Positions 45,341 through 58,200 of a DNA stretch of 64,000 nucleotides are shown one piece after another. The DNA is from Anthonomus grandis grandis. Taxonomy: Eukaryota; Arthropoda; Insecta; Coleoptera; Curculionidae. Location of the stretch: positions 31,000,001 through 31,064,000 of the forward strand of contig NC_065551.1 of NCBI RefSeq assembly GCF_022605725.1. The letters are read 5' to 3'. The position numbers and the translations under genes were made by a program. Below the pieces are notes generated by a model, which was not told the DNA's origin, did not search any database, and saw only the letters and a program-made list of their open reading frames with translations. Numbering within the stretch: the first letter of the stretch is position 1; each line of letters begins with the position of its first letter.

Positions 45341-46110
45341 AAGGTGATAAAAGTATTTTTCTGTTTTAACGTTAGTACCCTTTTAAAGGTTTATCCTCTT
45401 TATCTGCATTTTGACATAAATATTTTAGCCTGATTTTGTCAAAAATTTTACCGTATCAAGATGTACTATCAGCTTAATTTAAAAAGAAGCCTTCTTTTAA
45501 AATTTTTCATTGTTTCTCCTAATTATTTTATGTTTGTGCAAGCTTAGGCAAGAATTTGTCTTTATTACTTTTTTAATCTCTCGACTCCTGTGAAAGTGGA
45601 ATGTTTTATTTAGTTTTTTGAAAGCATTTTACTAGCCTTAATAAATCAATTTCTACAAAGTAAAAAATCAGCTCTTCGAACAACCTAGTTTAATAAATGG
45701 GTTAATATTATTCCTTATTTCAATTTGCTGTTAAACCCATACATTAATTAGTTTTAAAACTGAACCTAAAACTAAAACTTAGATACTAGTTGGAATGATT
45801 AATATTTTAGCACATAACATTCACCTTTGCGCACCAATATTACGTACACATTTAGAAAACAGGACAAAATCAACTTGACTAGATAGATGTTCGTAAAAAT
45901 AATATCACAATAAGAAAAAAAATCACAAGACACATTTATGTTATACGGCACGTTTAAAATCGCAATTTATAGTTAAATATGTGATAATTTGAGCTGAAAA
46001 ACCAAAAATCATATACTACAGAAAGCATGGGAAAAATTCACATATAAAATCAGTCGGCTACGATGCAGCTCTAGACTAAAGAACAATTTCTTTGGTTTGA
46101 ACGGTGACCT
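45341..46110. other. Region downstream of the GPCR stop, possible 3' UTR
   Basis: No coding signal. On the minus strand this follows the GPCR stop at 46111. Confidence 0.4.
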
Positions 46111-46227
46111 TCATAATACTGGGTTTCGGAGATCTGCGTGCGTCTTCAGGTCTGCCGAATCTCTTGTGGGAATTCCACGTGAGTAGAAGCTGATCTTCGT
46201 TTGAGTTTTCGGTTTCCGATGTATCCA
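46111..46227 (-). CDS. Probable GPCR terminal exon
   Basis: The acceptor is TTTTAG; the exon starts in phase 0 with VDTSETENSTKISFYSRGIP, ends LRNPVL and TGA at 46111-46113. Its phase matches the upstream exon ending at 46769. Assignment to the GPCR is inferred from strand, order and Ser-rich tail-like composition. Confidence 0.6.
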   Translation of the reverse strand, partial: WIHRKPKTQTKISFYSRGIPTRDSADLKTHADLRNPVL

Positions 46228-49200
46228 CCTAAAAGCCATATATTTAGACATATTTAACTATAATTCAATTAAAATTACCATACCAATTATTATTTTGATA
46301 TTGTGTGTTCATAATGCTTATAAAATTAAAAGAAAATACATGCTTTGAAAATGTATTAAAATTACTTTTTAAATCTTACTCGCAAACTAATAGCAAACAG
46401 TAGTAAAAAACTAAAAAAGAAAAAAATAAAATAAATTGACATTATTTATTTTTTTACGTGTCTCATTTATTTACGTTTACTATCTTACAGTTTGGCACTA
46501 TCTTTGCCTTATTGACGCACCCCGTAAATCGAGTTATTACTCACTTTAACCATTACATATCGACGTACACATTTATTACTTTGATTTTGAAATGACCTTA
46601 TAATAATTCATAAATTTAAAAAGCATCGAAGGCAAACCGAATCTGCAACACGTACGTGTGCATTTATCAGTTTAATTTTTATTTCTGACGCCTTGAGAAT
46701 ATGAATAACCATTCCCAGTATAATTACAAACTCTTTAGTTTTAATATTTCAATTAAAAATGGCCTTACCGACATTCTTCTACCATCAATATTAATATAAA
46801 TTTTCCCCGAAGATCCGGATGTTTCCGACGATTCGGAGGACCGATTGCTTAAGCTGCTGCTACCCAGCAGCGGTTTCGTTGTGCAATTTGATTTTGCGCA
46901 GTCGCTATCAGTATCTTCATCCTGAAATATGTATGAATTTTTTATTTATTAAAAAAAATCTAAAAAAAAGTGTTTACTTGATATTTTATTTGCCGCCACT
47001 TTCTTTCAATTAAATTCGAAGCCGAGGTGGAATGTTTCTTGTTTATTTCTCGACTCGGCGAGCTGCTTTGTGAGTTTTTATCGCTTTCTTCCGAAAACGC
47101 TCGCGTTATAAGTATTCTTGGTGACCTAGAAATGAACATTTTAAAAAATCATAATACTCAATACCCTGTTGTTCTATTGATTATTCAACTGCAGCTGTTA
47201 GCTAAACAAACCGGTAAGGCTTTTAAAGGTAATTTTGCATTCGGAAGCGTCGCGAATCGTGTATCATTTGGGTATAAGGAAAATTATTAAGAGCGTTTAA
47301 AAACAACGGTACTACTAAACATATTTCTTATCTTATTGTATACTTTTATGCATAGTGTAACGATACTGGAAACGCCGAGAATACCAGCTGATTCTCTTAA
47401 TGACGGCACGACATCTCTGGAGACGCGTGGAAGGTCAACGAATCTTTCAGAATCAAGGTCAGCCGAATATATAAGAAGGCGCGTCGCCGTTGAGAGTCAG
47501 TGCAGTCAAGTTTAGAATATGGGCGCGATATTGAAATCAGAAATACACTATCGCTCAAAAGTATTTGCCCACCATGTATTCTTTTTAATATTTTAAATTA
47601 GATACAAAAATCTTATCTTTTTACCTATATTTAAATTGTATCTCTTTTGTAAATTGCATATATGCTTAAACAGCATACCTATCAACTATGGTTCGTTGAA
47701 AAACGCTGAGTATTTAAAAATAGTCTTGCAAATAACAAACAATGTAGTGAAAATATGCACTTCTTCAAAAAAACTAATCTGTTTACAGCTCGTTTCCGAT
47801 GAAATTTGAAACATTTAAAGGTGTTTAGTCTTCAAGAATTGGTTTTGTGTAACATTGGTAAATAATTTCGCTTGCTTATTGACGATTGTCACCGTTTCTT
47901 TGCTGGTTTTTCAACATTCTTTAAAATGGCTAAAACAAAAGAGTTATCGGTAGAGTAACAAAAGGTATTATCATTGGACTTCATAAGGCTCGAAAGACTA
48001 ACCGTCAAATTTCGACGGATTTGGGAATTCCAAGGCGGACTGTCGATTATAATGTTAGGAAATTCATCAGAGAAGGGACTATTAGCAACAAACCTCGATC
48101 GGGAGGGCCAAAGGCAACCAGTTCAAAGGAGGATTTAAATATTATAATTACAAGCAAACGCAATAGACGCCTTACCGCATTTGAAATCACAGCAAAAATC
48201 AACAAGGAGCGTAAAAAAGCGGTCAGTGTTTCGACAGTAAAACGGCGACTTTATAATGCTGGTCTTAAAGGACGTTTAGCTGTATCAAAACCGTTACTGA
48301 AGGATGTTAATAAGAAGAAAAGACTTGAGTGGGCCCAATCACACAAAGAATGGACCATTGATGACTGGAAGAAAGTTCTCTGGAGTGACGAGTCGAAATT
48401 CGAGGTTTTTGGAACGAAGAAGCGAGTTTTTGTTCGCTGTTATACCAATGAAAGGGTCGCTGAGAACTGTACGGCGGCCTCAGTTAAACACGGTGGTGGT
48501 TCGGTGATGGTGTGGGGTTGTTTCGGAGGATCTGCAGTGGGCGATCTGATTAGAATAGAGGGAATTCTTCGAAAAGAGGGTTACAAAACAATTTTAAGTG
48601 ACAATGTACTTCCTTCTGGTACTTGAATAACTGGGGAAAACTTCATCTTTTAACATGACAATGACCCCAAGCATACGTCGAAATTGTGCAAGCAATATTT
48701 AGGTCAATTACAAAGGCAACATCTTCTGAAAGTTATGGTATGGCCCCCCACAATCACCGGACCTCAATCCTATCGAATTACTGTGGGATGAACTGGATAG
48801 ACAAGTGCGAAAATCATGCCCCACATCGAAGGAACACTTGTGGATCCTTCACAACATCCAAGAAAAGTGGCAGAAGGTACCTCAGAAAACTTTGGACAAA
48901 TTAATTAGAAGACTACCGAAACTCTGTGAAGCTGTTATTAAAAATCGAGGCGGACATGTAGATGAATCCAAAATTAGATTTTCTTAAATTTAATGTATTG
49001 TTTATATTCATTTTGTTATAAATAAATCGTTTCATAAGAATAACTGATGAGTTTATTATTTTTAGTTATAACTTTAAAACAGTCATATGTGGGCAAATAC
49101 TTTTGAGCGGTAGTGTACGTAGTAGTAAATAAATACGGAGAAAACAAATATTTCTAGTAGTCGTAAGCGATTTTAGTAGTGTAAATGTATAAATAAATCA

Positions 49201-52200
49201 ATTGGCTATTTTTGTACAATTCACACCTCATAATCCCAAATGATTGTCAATCATTATCCTGTGATGTTAAAGGCCATGGAGATGGAACACTCTTTTGCAG
49301 TTTCAGCAATACTTTGACAAATTGCTACAGTGGACATCAAGCGGATAAGAATTAGAAGAGCTGGTATCGTCATCGGGCAAACCAAAATAGCAGTCTGAGA
49401 TACTTGGTTCATAGATATCGAGACATTTGTTTTACCGGGAAGAAAGGAAGGGCCAAAATACTCCAGTATAAAATTAATACAGGAAATACTCGTCCCGTCT
49501 GACAAAGAGCTGGAAGACTACCACTGACCAAGAAAGACGAAGCTGATAAGATTATTGAGAGTATGGGTTGCATTGATGACACTTTGGTTACTGGCTGGAT
49601 CAAAGATTTTTCGCCTTTTTCTATATTATCGTTTCATTTTCTTATTAAGGTTGGAATCGCCTGAAAATAGTGTTTTTCAAACTAAACCCGAAAAAAATCA
49701 CTTTATTCCCATACTCTTCTAATTTTCAGACTGAGATAGGGATATATAAATGAGAATTCGACTTTTCCAACTTTTTCTATATCATCGTTTCATTTTCTTA
49801 ATAAAGTTTGGATCGCCTGCAACTAGCGACACCTAACGAACGGGAAAAAAACTCTGCAGTAGATTAAAAAAGAGGACTTTTAAAACTGATTAATTGTTTT
49901 TCCTGTTTAAGTTCCTCAAAAAAAAATAGTAATTTTTTTATATTATTTACAAAAAGCAAAAAAAAATTAAAATCTCATGAATAACTAGTTGCTAAGCAAA
50001 CTAATACAATTTTTTAATGCAACACATCTTAAACCGTACAAAACGAACCTAATTTACCTGTTTCACAATTGCTACATAAACATTCAAAATGTGAAAATAT
50101 GTCTTCTAACCTTTTCGGGCTACCACCCTCTCTAAAATTTATTCCTTTTTTACTTATTTTCTCTTGTTCAAATTTAAAAATTTTCTGCAAAAGTATTCCG
50201 GGACTATAAGGTTTTGCAGGCAACTCATACGTAGCGTCTTTTTCTGTTGAGACTCTCGGTTCGTCGTCTGGGTTAATATTGTTTTCTTCTGGGACCCTTA
50301 AAGTGTTACAGCTGATAGTTTGTTTTATTGGTTTCGGAGGCTGTTCTTCCTTAGGGGACATATTTAAATTGTTTGCTGAAAAAAATAAACACTAATAGTA
50401 TGTTTTTTGTATATTAAGTGCTAATCTTTACCTGATGATGGTCTCCACATGAACTCGGACGTGATTCTCTTAATTTTACTTTTCTGTGGACATTTTAGGG
50501 ATTTATTTACATCTATAAGAGTTTCGGACATCCTTCTGGAAACTCCAGCGTTTTTGGTAAATATTCCAAAGGGAGTCAATGATGGTCTCCTCGATCCACA
50601 AGTACTCGGGGTTCTCGCTTGGATCTCATGGTTTACTTCACTTTTTGTTTGTTTTTTTCTCCAGTAGTTCATAAACGCTTTTTTTAGGCTTTTGTTTTTT
50701 AGACCATATAAATAACCTATAAAAATTATTAATTTTTTTTTCATATACTTTGCAAATTCTTTTCGAAACTTTTAAGAATTTCAAAAAATCTCGAGAACTA
50801 TTGGAAAATTAAAATTACATTTTTTTCTTTTATTTTAATAAATTATAATTAAAAAATGTCCTCTTTACTTGCTTGAGAAGAGTAAATACCGCACAGACGT
50901 TCAACACTTAAATTAAGATTTAAAGGGTTCATTTCCTAAAGCTTTATCGGAAAGCTCTTTTAAGTAAAAGGTTAAATTACTGCTTTAATAGTATGGCGTT
51001 TGATTGGGTCGATGTTTGTATACATATATTACATTTTTGTTTTGCCAGCACCAAAATGAACACGTTATTACACTATAAATCTCGGTAAAAGAAAAAAAAA
51101 TTACATACTATGGCCATCATAAAAGATTCTCCTGAAAAACATTAAACAGTGTATCTTAACTCACCATTTACAGCAGGTGAACATAACAGCAAAGTTCCGG
51201 CCACCATATAAAAATAATTAACTTTTATCCCTTCAGCCAATCCAAAATCTGACTTTTGCACCTCTTTAGACATAGCTTCGAACAATATTAAAACATAGTA
51301 TGGCACACACATGGCGAGGAATGATCCAACTAGTAAAAAAACAGCCAAAATAGGGTTGGAACCGCGGAATTTGGGACCACCGGCAGATGGTGCCGTTACC
51401 GTTGGTACAAAAAACGGATTGCGCTGATGGGTGATGGTTACCTGCGCCGACAGAGCCACCTCGAATATGGCGGAGGCGATTCGGTGACGGTGGTATCTCG
51501 CTATAATTAAAATCTGAAAGGAAAAACAAGCATTAAAATTATGTGTGTCAGTTCTATGTACTAAATTGAAATTTACAGGGAGTTTCATTTTAATTTCACT
51601 ATAATTTAACGTCGTACAACAGAATTGGCTAGACGTAATACCGTACCAGTCTCAAACGCAGGCTCAGGTCCATGGTATGAATTAGAGAGCAGTCACTTAC
51701 TTCACAAATACTTGGGGTGATTTCTTAATTTTAGACCTTATTTCGTTATAGAGGTTTGTGTCTCTTTCAATCCAGGAACTCAAATATTTATAACGATTTC
51801 TAAGACTTTGTCGTCAATTTGCAGTGGAATGGCGATATTCTGATTTTTGCTAATTACCTTTGCCTTCGTTTTCTTAATGTTGATCTTATTTCATGGTGTG
51901 AGCATGCTCTTTGAACACTATCGATAATATTCTGAAGCTGTGTCGGCCGTTAGTACCACAGAACTTATGCTGTTGACGGTTTCCTCATTTACTTTGGTTC
52001 CATTTAAAATTATTTTTGCTATTTGATGCCAATAGAGATTTCTTATTGAATATCTATTCTATCGATTAGATGGGCAGTTTAGGTGCAGTGTGCTGGTCCA
52101 TGCATTTCTGAGACAGAATTTGTAGACTAAACAGTGCTTCATGAGTCAAACTTTTCTCTCTGTAGATCATCTGTTCCCATCTCTCTGGATTCAATTGTGG

Positions 52201-55200
52201 ATAATGCTTGTATTGACAAGGATTCGGAATTTTAAGAATGAGGATAAATGTACACTCTAACAATTCTATTGAAATTTTTAATCCTCATCATCACTATCAT
52301 TTAACAAATTAAGAAAATATGCGGACAAATATAACTAAAAGCTGAAGGATAACTAATATTTTTACAAACAAAATAATATGAGCTCTTATATGAGCGAAGT
52401 ACAAAAAAGTGAAATGTTCATGTTTATTATATCAAAAAATCCCTTCGTCCTAATTTTCTCCAAAACGACTAACTGATGCAAAACTTATAATCATCTATTG
52501 CTTTTCAGGGAAAATTTGATCTTTTCTTAAAGAGTCCTCTGTTAAACTATAAAACATCTGGTATAGAAAAAAATTCGTACCTTTGCATTACAACATATAA
52601 ACACAGTAGCTGGAATGAGAAACGTGAACCCTGTATATGTGGAAGCGTACCACACGGTACCATTACCACTTCTAAAGTCGGGGGCGCAGGCGCCTAAACC
52701 GGGCAGGAACTTGTATGGAGCGGCGTCGACTAACGGCGGAATGGCTAAGAGGAATGAATTGACCCAACCAATTAGTAAACCTATAATAACCTGAAACAGA
52801 AAAAAATATTAATTTATCATCCTAAACGTATCGTTAATATTTAATAATTTTATTACAGAACTTACAAAATACATGTAGTAAAATATATTTATTAAATCTT
52901 AATTTTTGTTTTTAAATTTCAGAGCTCCAACAGTTTAAACTAGGCTAATACTAAGAGTTATCAAACTAAGAGTTAATAAAGAGTTATCAACGAGTTGTCC
53001 CTCGATTGATAAACGTCGTAGTTAGTGGCCACCATTTCACTTCCAGTTAAACAATGCTCGATCAGATTGTCAGGCATATCTGCCTCGTAACTAACCTTTT
53101 ATATCACTTTCTAATTATGTAGATTTAGTTTAATATTAACTTTATCCCGAAGATGCTAGTGTCGTTAACCAGGGCCTTGAAAGTTTGGGCAATTTACGGA
53201 ACACTGAAAAAGCTTCTACTCCGCGACATATAGATGGCGGTAATGGAGCGAAATTACCTCCTCGAGACTACTACACGGACTATCAAGCATCTGATATGTC
53301 ATTGTCATATAAAAATTATAAAATGCGACTATATTTCCTAGTTCTAGCTTGCAGAGGCTTTTACTTCTAACGAAAACCTAAGTTTCATTAATCAAATTTT
53401 GCAATAAAATCTTGACAAAATTAAACTCTTCTCATATTTCGCACAGCGTTTCCCAAGTGTCTAGTTCAGTGTATTATTTATCAGATGAAGCTGTAAGAAT
53501 AGCAATGATGATATACAACTTATGAAATAGAGGTCCGCTTCCTAATTACTAGAACTGTCTGAATGACGAGAAGCCCAGAACCCTGCAGCCCCTTTTCACC
53601 AGTTCGTCTAGGAAATTTATATACCACAGGCTTGGAGCTCACTTTTTTAGCAGTAATAGTCTTAATGGCGTCTTTTCGTCTGCCTTTTATCAGAGCAAAT
53701 ACTTAAGCCTGAAAGACAGAGACTTGTATGGTAAGTGGAGCATCTTCACAAAAGCCTGCATCACCTGTGTGATTCACTGTAGAGCCGTACGTGTATCAGA
53801 TTTTCTCCCTGTTTAGTATTGTAAGCCTACTAGAGTCATACCATCCCTCTCTGCTTTCCATATGAGTCACACGAAAATATTACAGTCCACATGTGGAAGG
53901 TGCTTTGTAGTCGCTTCATATTAAAACGATATATTTATGTATGGCCTGTGGCTAGTTACGCCTATAAGTGCAAAAAGTAAAAAAAAGTGAGTGAACAAAT
54001 TCACGAACAACAGATTCAAAAAACCAAGACACGTGGAACGTCAGTGAATCTTCCGAAATCATGCTCAGCCGAGTATATAAGGAGCCGCGTTCAGTGCAGC
54101 GCAAATTCGGAATATTGGTATATAAATAATAGTAAAAAAATAAGGTGAAAATAAATATTCCTAGATAGTACGACCGATAAATCTTAATAGTATTACCCAA
54201 AAACAAATTTAAATGGTTTAAAAGTTTAGAGTTTTTAAGTGACAACAGTTTCCGCAGTTGCTTCCTATAACCTTAAAAAAACTATTAAGAGAGTGAAACA
54301 CTTAAGCGCTAATGTGATTAGAATCAGGTCCCTACGTTCGGCTTTACACTCGATAAATTTTATTAACATTAAAGGGCAACAGGTCAGCTTCGTTTAGAGA
54401 ATTCTGGGAAACCTCATTTTATGCGCTCGTTATGCGGCTCCTCTCTACATTGGATACAATATTACGTAATCGCATATTCAATTAAATCGGGTATGCCATT
54501 ATTGAAATTCCGATAACGAAATAGGGTTAGTTGCTATTTTGTTAATACTTTAGCATGGAATTTATTTAATCGTTTAAGGATAATATAATTCACACTATAA
54601 CATATAAATTTATATACATCGATTAATACACTTCAGTTCTCAATATTCAGGATGTTTTTTATTGACCATTCAATGTTATCAGGTCATCCAGGAAAGCCTT
54701 ATTTATGAAACTTGGTATAATCAAGCATGTTGCCTTTAACAATGGGTTCTCTCTGTTTCATATCATTTCACAAATTATATTTTAAATTTTGTAAATGAGA
54801 ACAAACTAACATACAATCTGATTCACCAACAAAGTAATAGGCAATTTTTTAGATTAATGTTATTTTTTGGTAATAGCTCTCATCCGACTAAAAGGCTAAA
54901 AACACAGTTAGTTAGTGTCCTATGCAAAGCCAATTTTGTATTAAAATCAGAGGTACACATTCTGAAGTATGATTACTGATGAATGCTGTTTACATGGGCC
55001 AATCAGTAAGAAAAATTTCAATAAATATTAAAGATCACATGGCCTTTATTGATAAGTACAACAACGGTGAAGTAACAGAAAGCTGATCTAGAGCTTTTGC
55101 AAATCATTTGCCATCGGAATCTCATTATTTCCTATAATAACCCTAAGGATAAAGAGCTCGACTTTTTAGAAAACATGCGGTCATTCCCGAGGCAATTTTG

Positions 55201-58200
55201 CAATTTTTTAATTTTTATATCTTTAGTTTTGTTTGGCAGGTAGTAATATTCTAGCCTAAGTTTTTTGTCTGTTAGTTGGCACATTAGTATGTAGTTTCTT
55301 AAGATAATGTAACGATACAATACACAGAACAACTAGGTGATTCTCTGTCATTCCGGAATGACACAAGTGGTACACCGCACGACATCTCGAAGATTAAGCG
55401 GGAATCTCCCGGAACAGCGTTTTGCTGAGTATATAAGGAGCCGCATCACCGATAGTAGTCAGTTGTTTTTTTAGTGAAGTGAAGTTCGCAATATTATTGG
55501 CGTGAAATTTAAATAGTTGTAAATAAATACAGTTAAAATAACGATCTTTAGTAGTCGTGAGTAATCGTGTTTTCCTATTGTAAATGTGTAAATAGATATG
55601 TAAGTTGACTATTTTTTTATTGTTTTAGTTTACTCCTAACGAACATGAATACGCTACGGTAATTTAATTTTTATTTATTTATATATGACATAGCTCTACA
55701 CATATTTTTACGCTTCCAAATTAAAATGAGACTTTAACTTTGTGTTGTCTTCTTAAAGTCTCGTTAAAATATGTATTTTATCTCCATCATTTATTTTGTC
55801 AAGAAAATTCTGATAAAAGCTTAAGATCTTTATTTATGGAATGTTTTTTATAATAGTTAAATTTATTTGGTACAAAAAAATTTAATGATTTTAGTCGGTC
55901 GGAAGTATAAATAAGGAATAATAAAGGATCCGAAACTGAATTTTAACGAACATCGAAAAACTGCTCTCTCGGAAAATGTAGTATTTAAAAATATATATTA
56001 ACATTGTCAAATATGAATTGAATGAAATTTAATAATAGGTATATTAAAAATTAACATAGCGACTAAAAGGTATCGAACCAAAACCAAGATTTTAACTTAA
56101 GCATAGAGCTTTGTATTAATGATTTTTTTTATTAGAGAGATAATAATCCAATAGTGTTTGAAAATGAAGTTATTTATATTGTAACGGAACTCGGAAATGT
56201 AATTTCTATTTGAAACACACTTACGTCAAGAATACACTTTACTATTCTAGGAATAAGGCATTGGAAACTTCAATCAGGACATTTAGTATACTTGCGCTTG
56301 AATTGTGCCAATTAGTACATTGCCTGAGCCAAAAATTTTAAGTGGCATCCATAAGAAAACTATTTGAGTTAAATGAAGTGAATAAAAAGTTCCCTCTACA
56401 CATATAAACACTTTTATATGCTATACTAACTCACATGCTAGTTGATCAATAAAATATTTTCATATACCTTTTACGTTCTAAAAGTTCAAAGTTTGCAATT
56501 GAATTTACCTTATAATGCACCCTTCCTTTCTACGCAAACTTTTAAGCTCGTACCGTTTTATGGATATTTTTTTTGTAGAGTTAGACCTTTAAGGTAAATA
56601 ACTATTTACCTAAGAATTTTAACCCTAATATAATATGCTATGTAGTTAAATATGCCGGAAACCTTCCCATTAAGGCCCTTGTCAAATATACAAGCTGAAC
56701 GTTAAAAAGAAAAATAACCACCTACATTTACACGAAAAACGAGCTGATAAACACTATGAGAGTAGGTGTATGCCTGGGATACAAATGCCGTTGTTTTTTC
56801 GACCCTTCATTCCCTAGTTAAACAGTGTTTTGCTTATAACCAAGGGGTAAATTTTCCTTGTTGGTTCGTACTTTAGGGGTTTATACACCCTAATGTTGCT
56901 TTGAAATACGAATCGAGTTGGGGCCTAAATTTGATTCGTTACTATAATTAGTAAAATTAACGAAATTACCGAGGCTTGTAGCGATGGTAATTAAATTGGT
57001 AATTGTATTATGCATCCACAAAAAAATCAAAGCTAAAGTTCCGGAATACATCTGTGTGAAAGGACTACGAAATATTACTTTTCTGTTCCATACTTTTTTC
57101 AGGAAATAATTTTTGTATGACCAATCAATATCATAGAGCTCAGTATGCCTTTCACTTTAAAGGTTTTAGAGCCGGCAATATATATATTTTTCAAAACTTA
57201 ACCATCAAGTTACCCTTAGCAATAAAACATTAATTTTATAAACGTCCCATTTCTTCATCTTTCTTCCCATTTCTTCATCTTTGAGACGTTATTAGGGCCA
57301 TGTGCTACTGCCAAGATGAATTTGATAATTTTTAAAGCCTCTACAAACTAAAGAATAAAATAAAGTTATAATAGCACATATCAGATGCTTGACAGTCGTT
57401 AGTCTCGAGGAGAGAATTTCGTGTTGTCACCGCCATCTATATATCGAGGAATAGAAGGAATCGGCACTGGACAGGAACTTAACAAGTCCGCTCGTGGTTT
57501 GAAGCGTACGTTAAAGAAACAATAAATTGCTAGATCCTTTAGGGTTTGTCAATTAAAATAGCCAATTCAGCGAAGCATAGCGATCCTAAAAATTATTCGT
57601 TGGACAAATAATTATGGAACTGTTCAATAGACCAAATCTTGTCTGGTCAATCAATATTTTACTTCTGGCTTTGAAAGCGTTTTTCTGAAGCAAATTCTGA
57701 CTTATTTGATAATGGCTCTAATTGCTAGCATCTATATCCAAAACTAATGACTATTCAGAAAATGATTCTTAAAATTGAAGATGTGCTCTTTTTAACTCTT
57801 GAAATCGTAGTCTGCTGACCAATTAATTTTTTTCCCTCGTGACCTTATCACAGGATTTGGTTAATTTACTTATGATAATTTTGTTGATAAATTATTTGCA
57901 TGATAAAATTTGCAGTTAGAATTGGTACTAAGAAACTACGCTGAAATTCTTTCACTGAGTGAAAATCACATACTACTTAATACATGATGATCCAACTAAA
58001 AACTGTATAATTTTAGTATCTGAAGTGCTGTTTCGTATAAAAAAAATAACTTTTTTGAGTACTTTATTTAACATGCAGGTTTTCTTCTTTTTTTCATCAC
58101 ATGTCAACCTTCCGAGTGCGTCTTGCATATATTACATAAAATCTTCCTCTTCTTAATAATCAATTATATTATATGATATTTGAATCTCTAGGCAAATGTT

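Larger units (their letters stand above)
47356..49236 (+). repeat. Solo LTR copy A, split by a Tc1 element
   Basis: The left half 47356-47543 starts TGTAACGATACTGG and contains CGACATCTCTGGAGACGCG and the TATA-like AATATATAAGAAGGCGCG. The right half from 49119 resumes with AGTAAATAAATACGGAGAAA, TATTTCTAGTAGTCGTAAGC and ends about 49230. Between the halves sits the complete Tc1-like element 47546-49116. Inserted in a GPCR intron. Confidence 0.75.
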
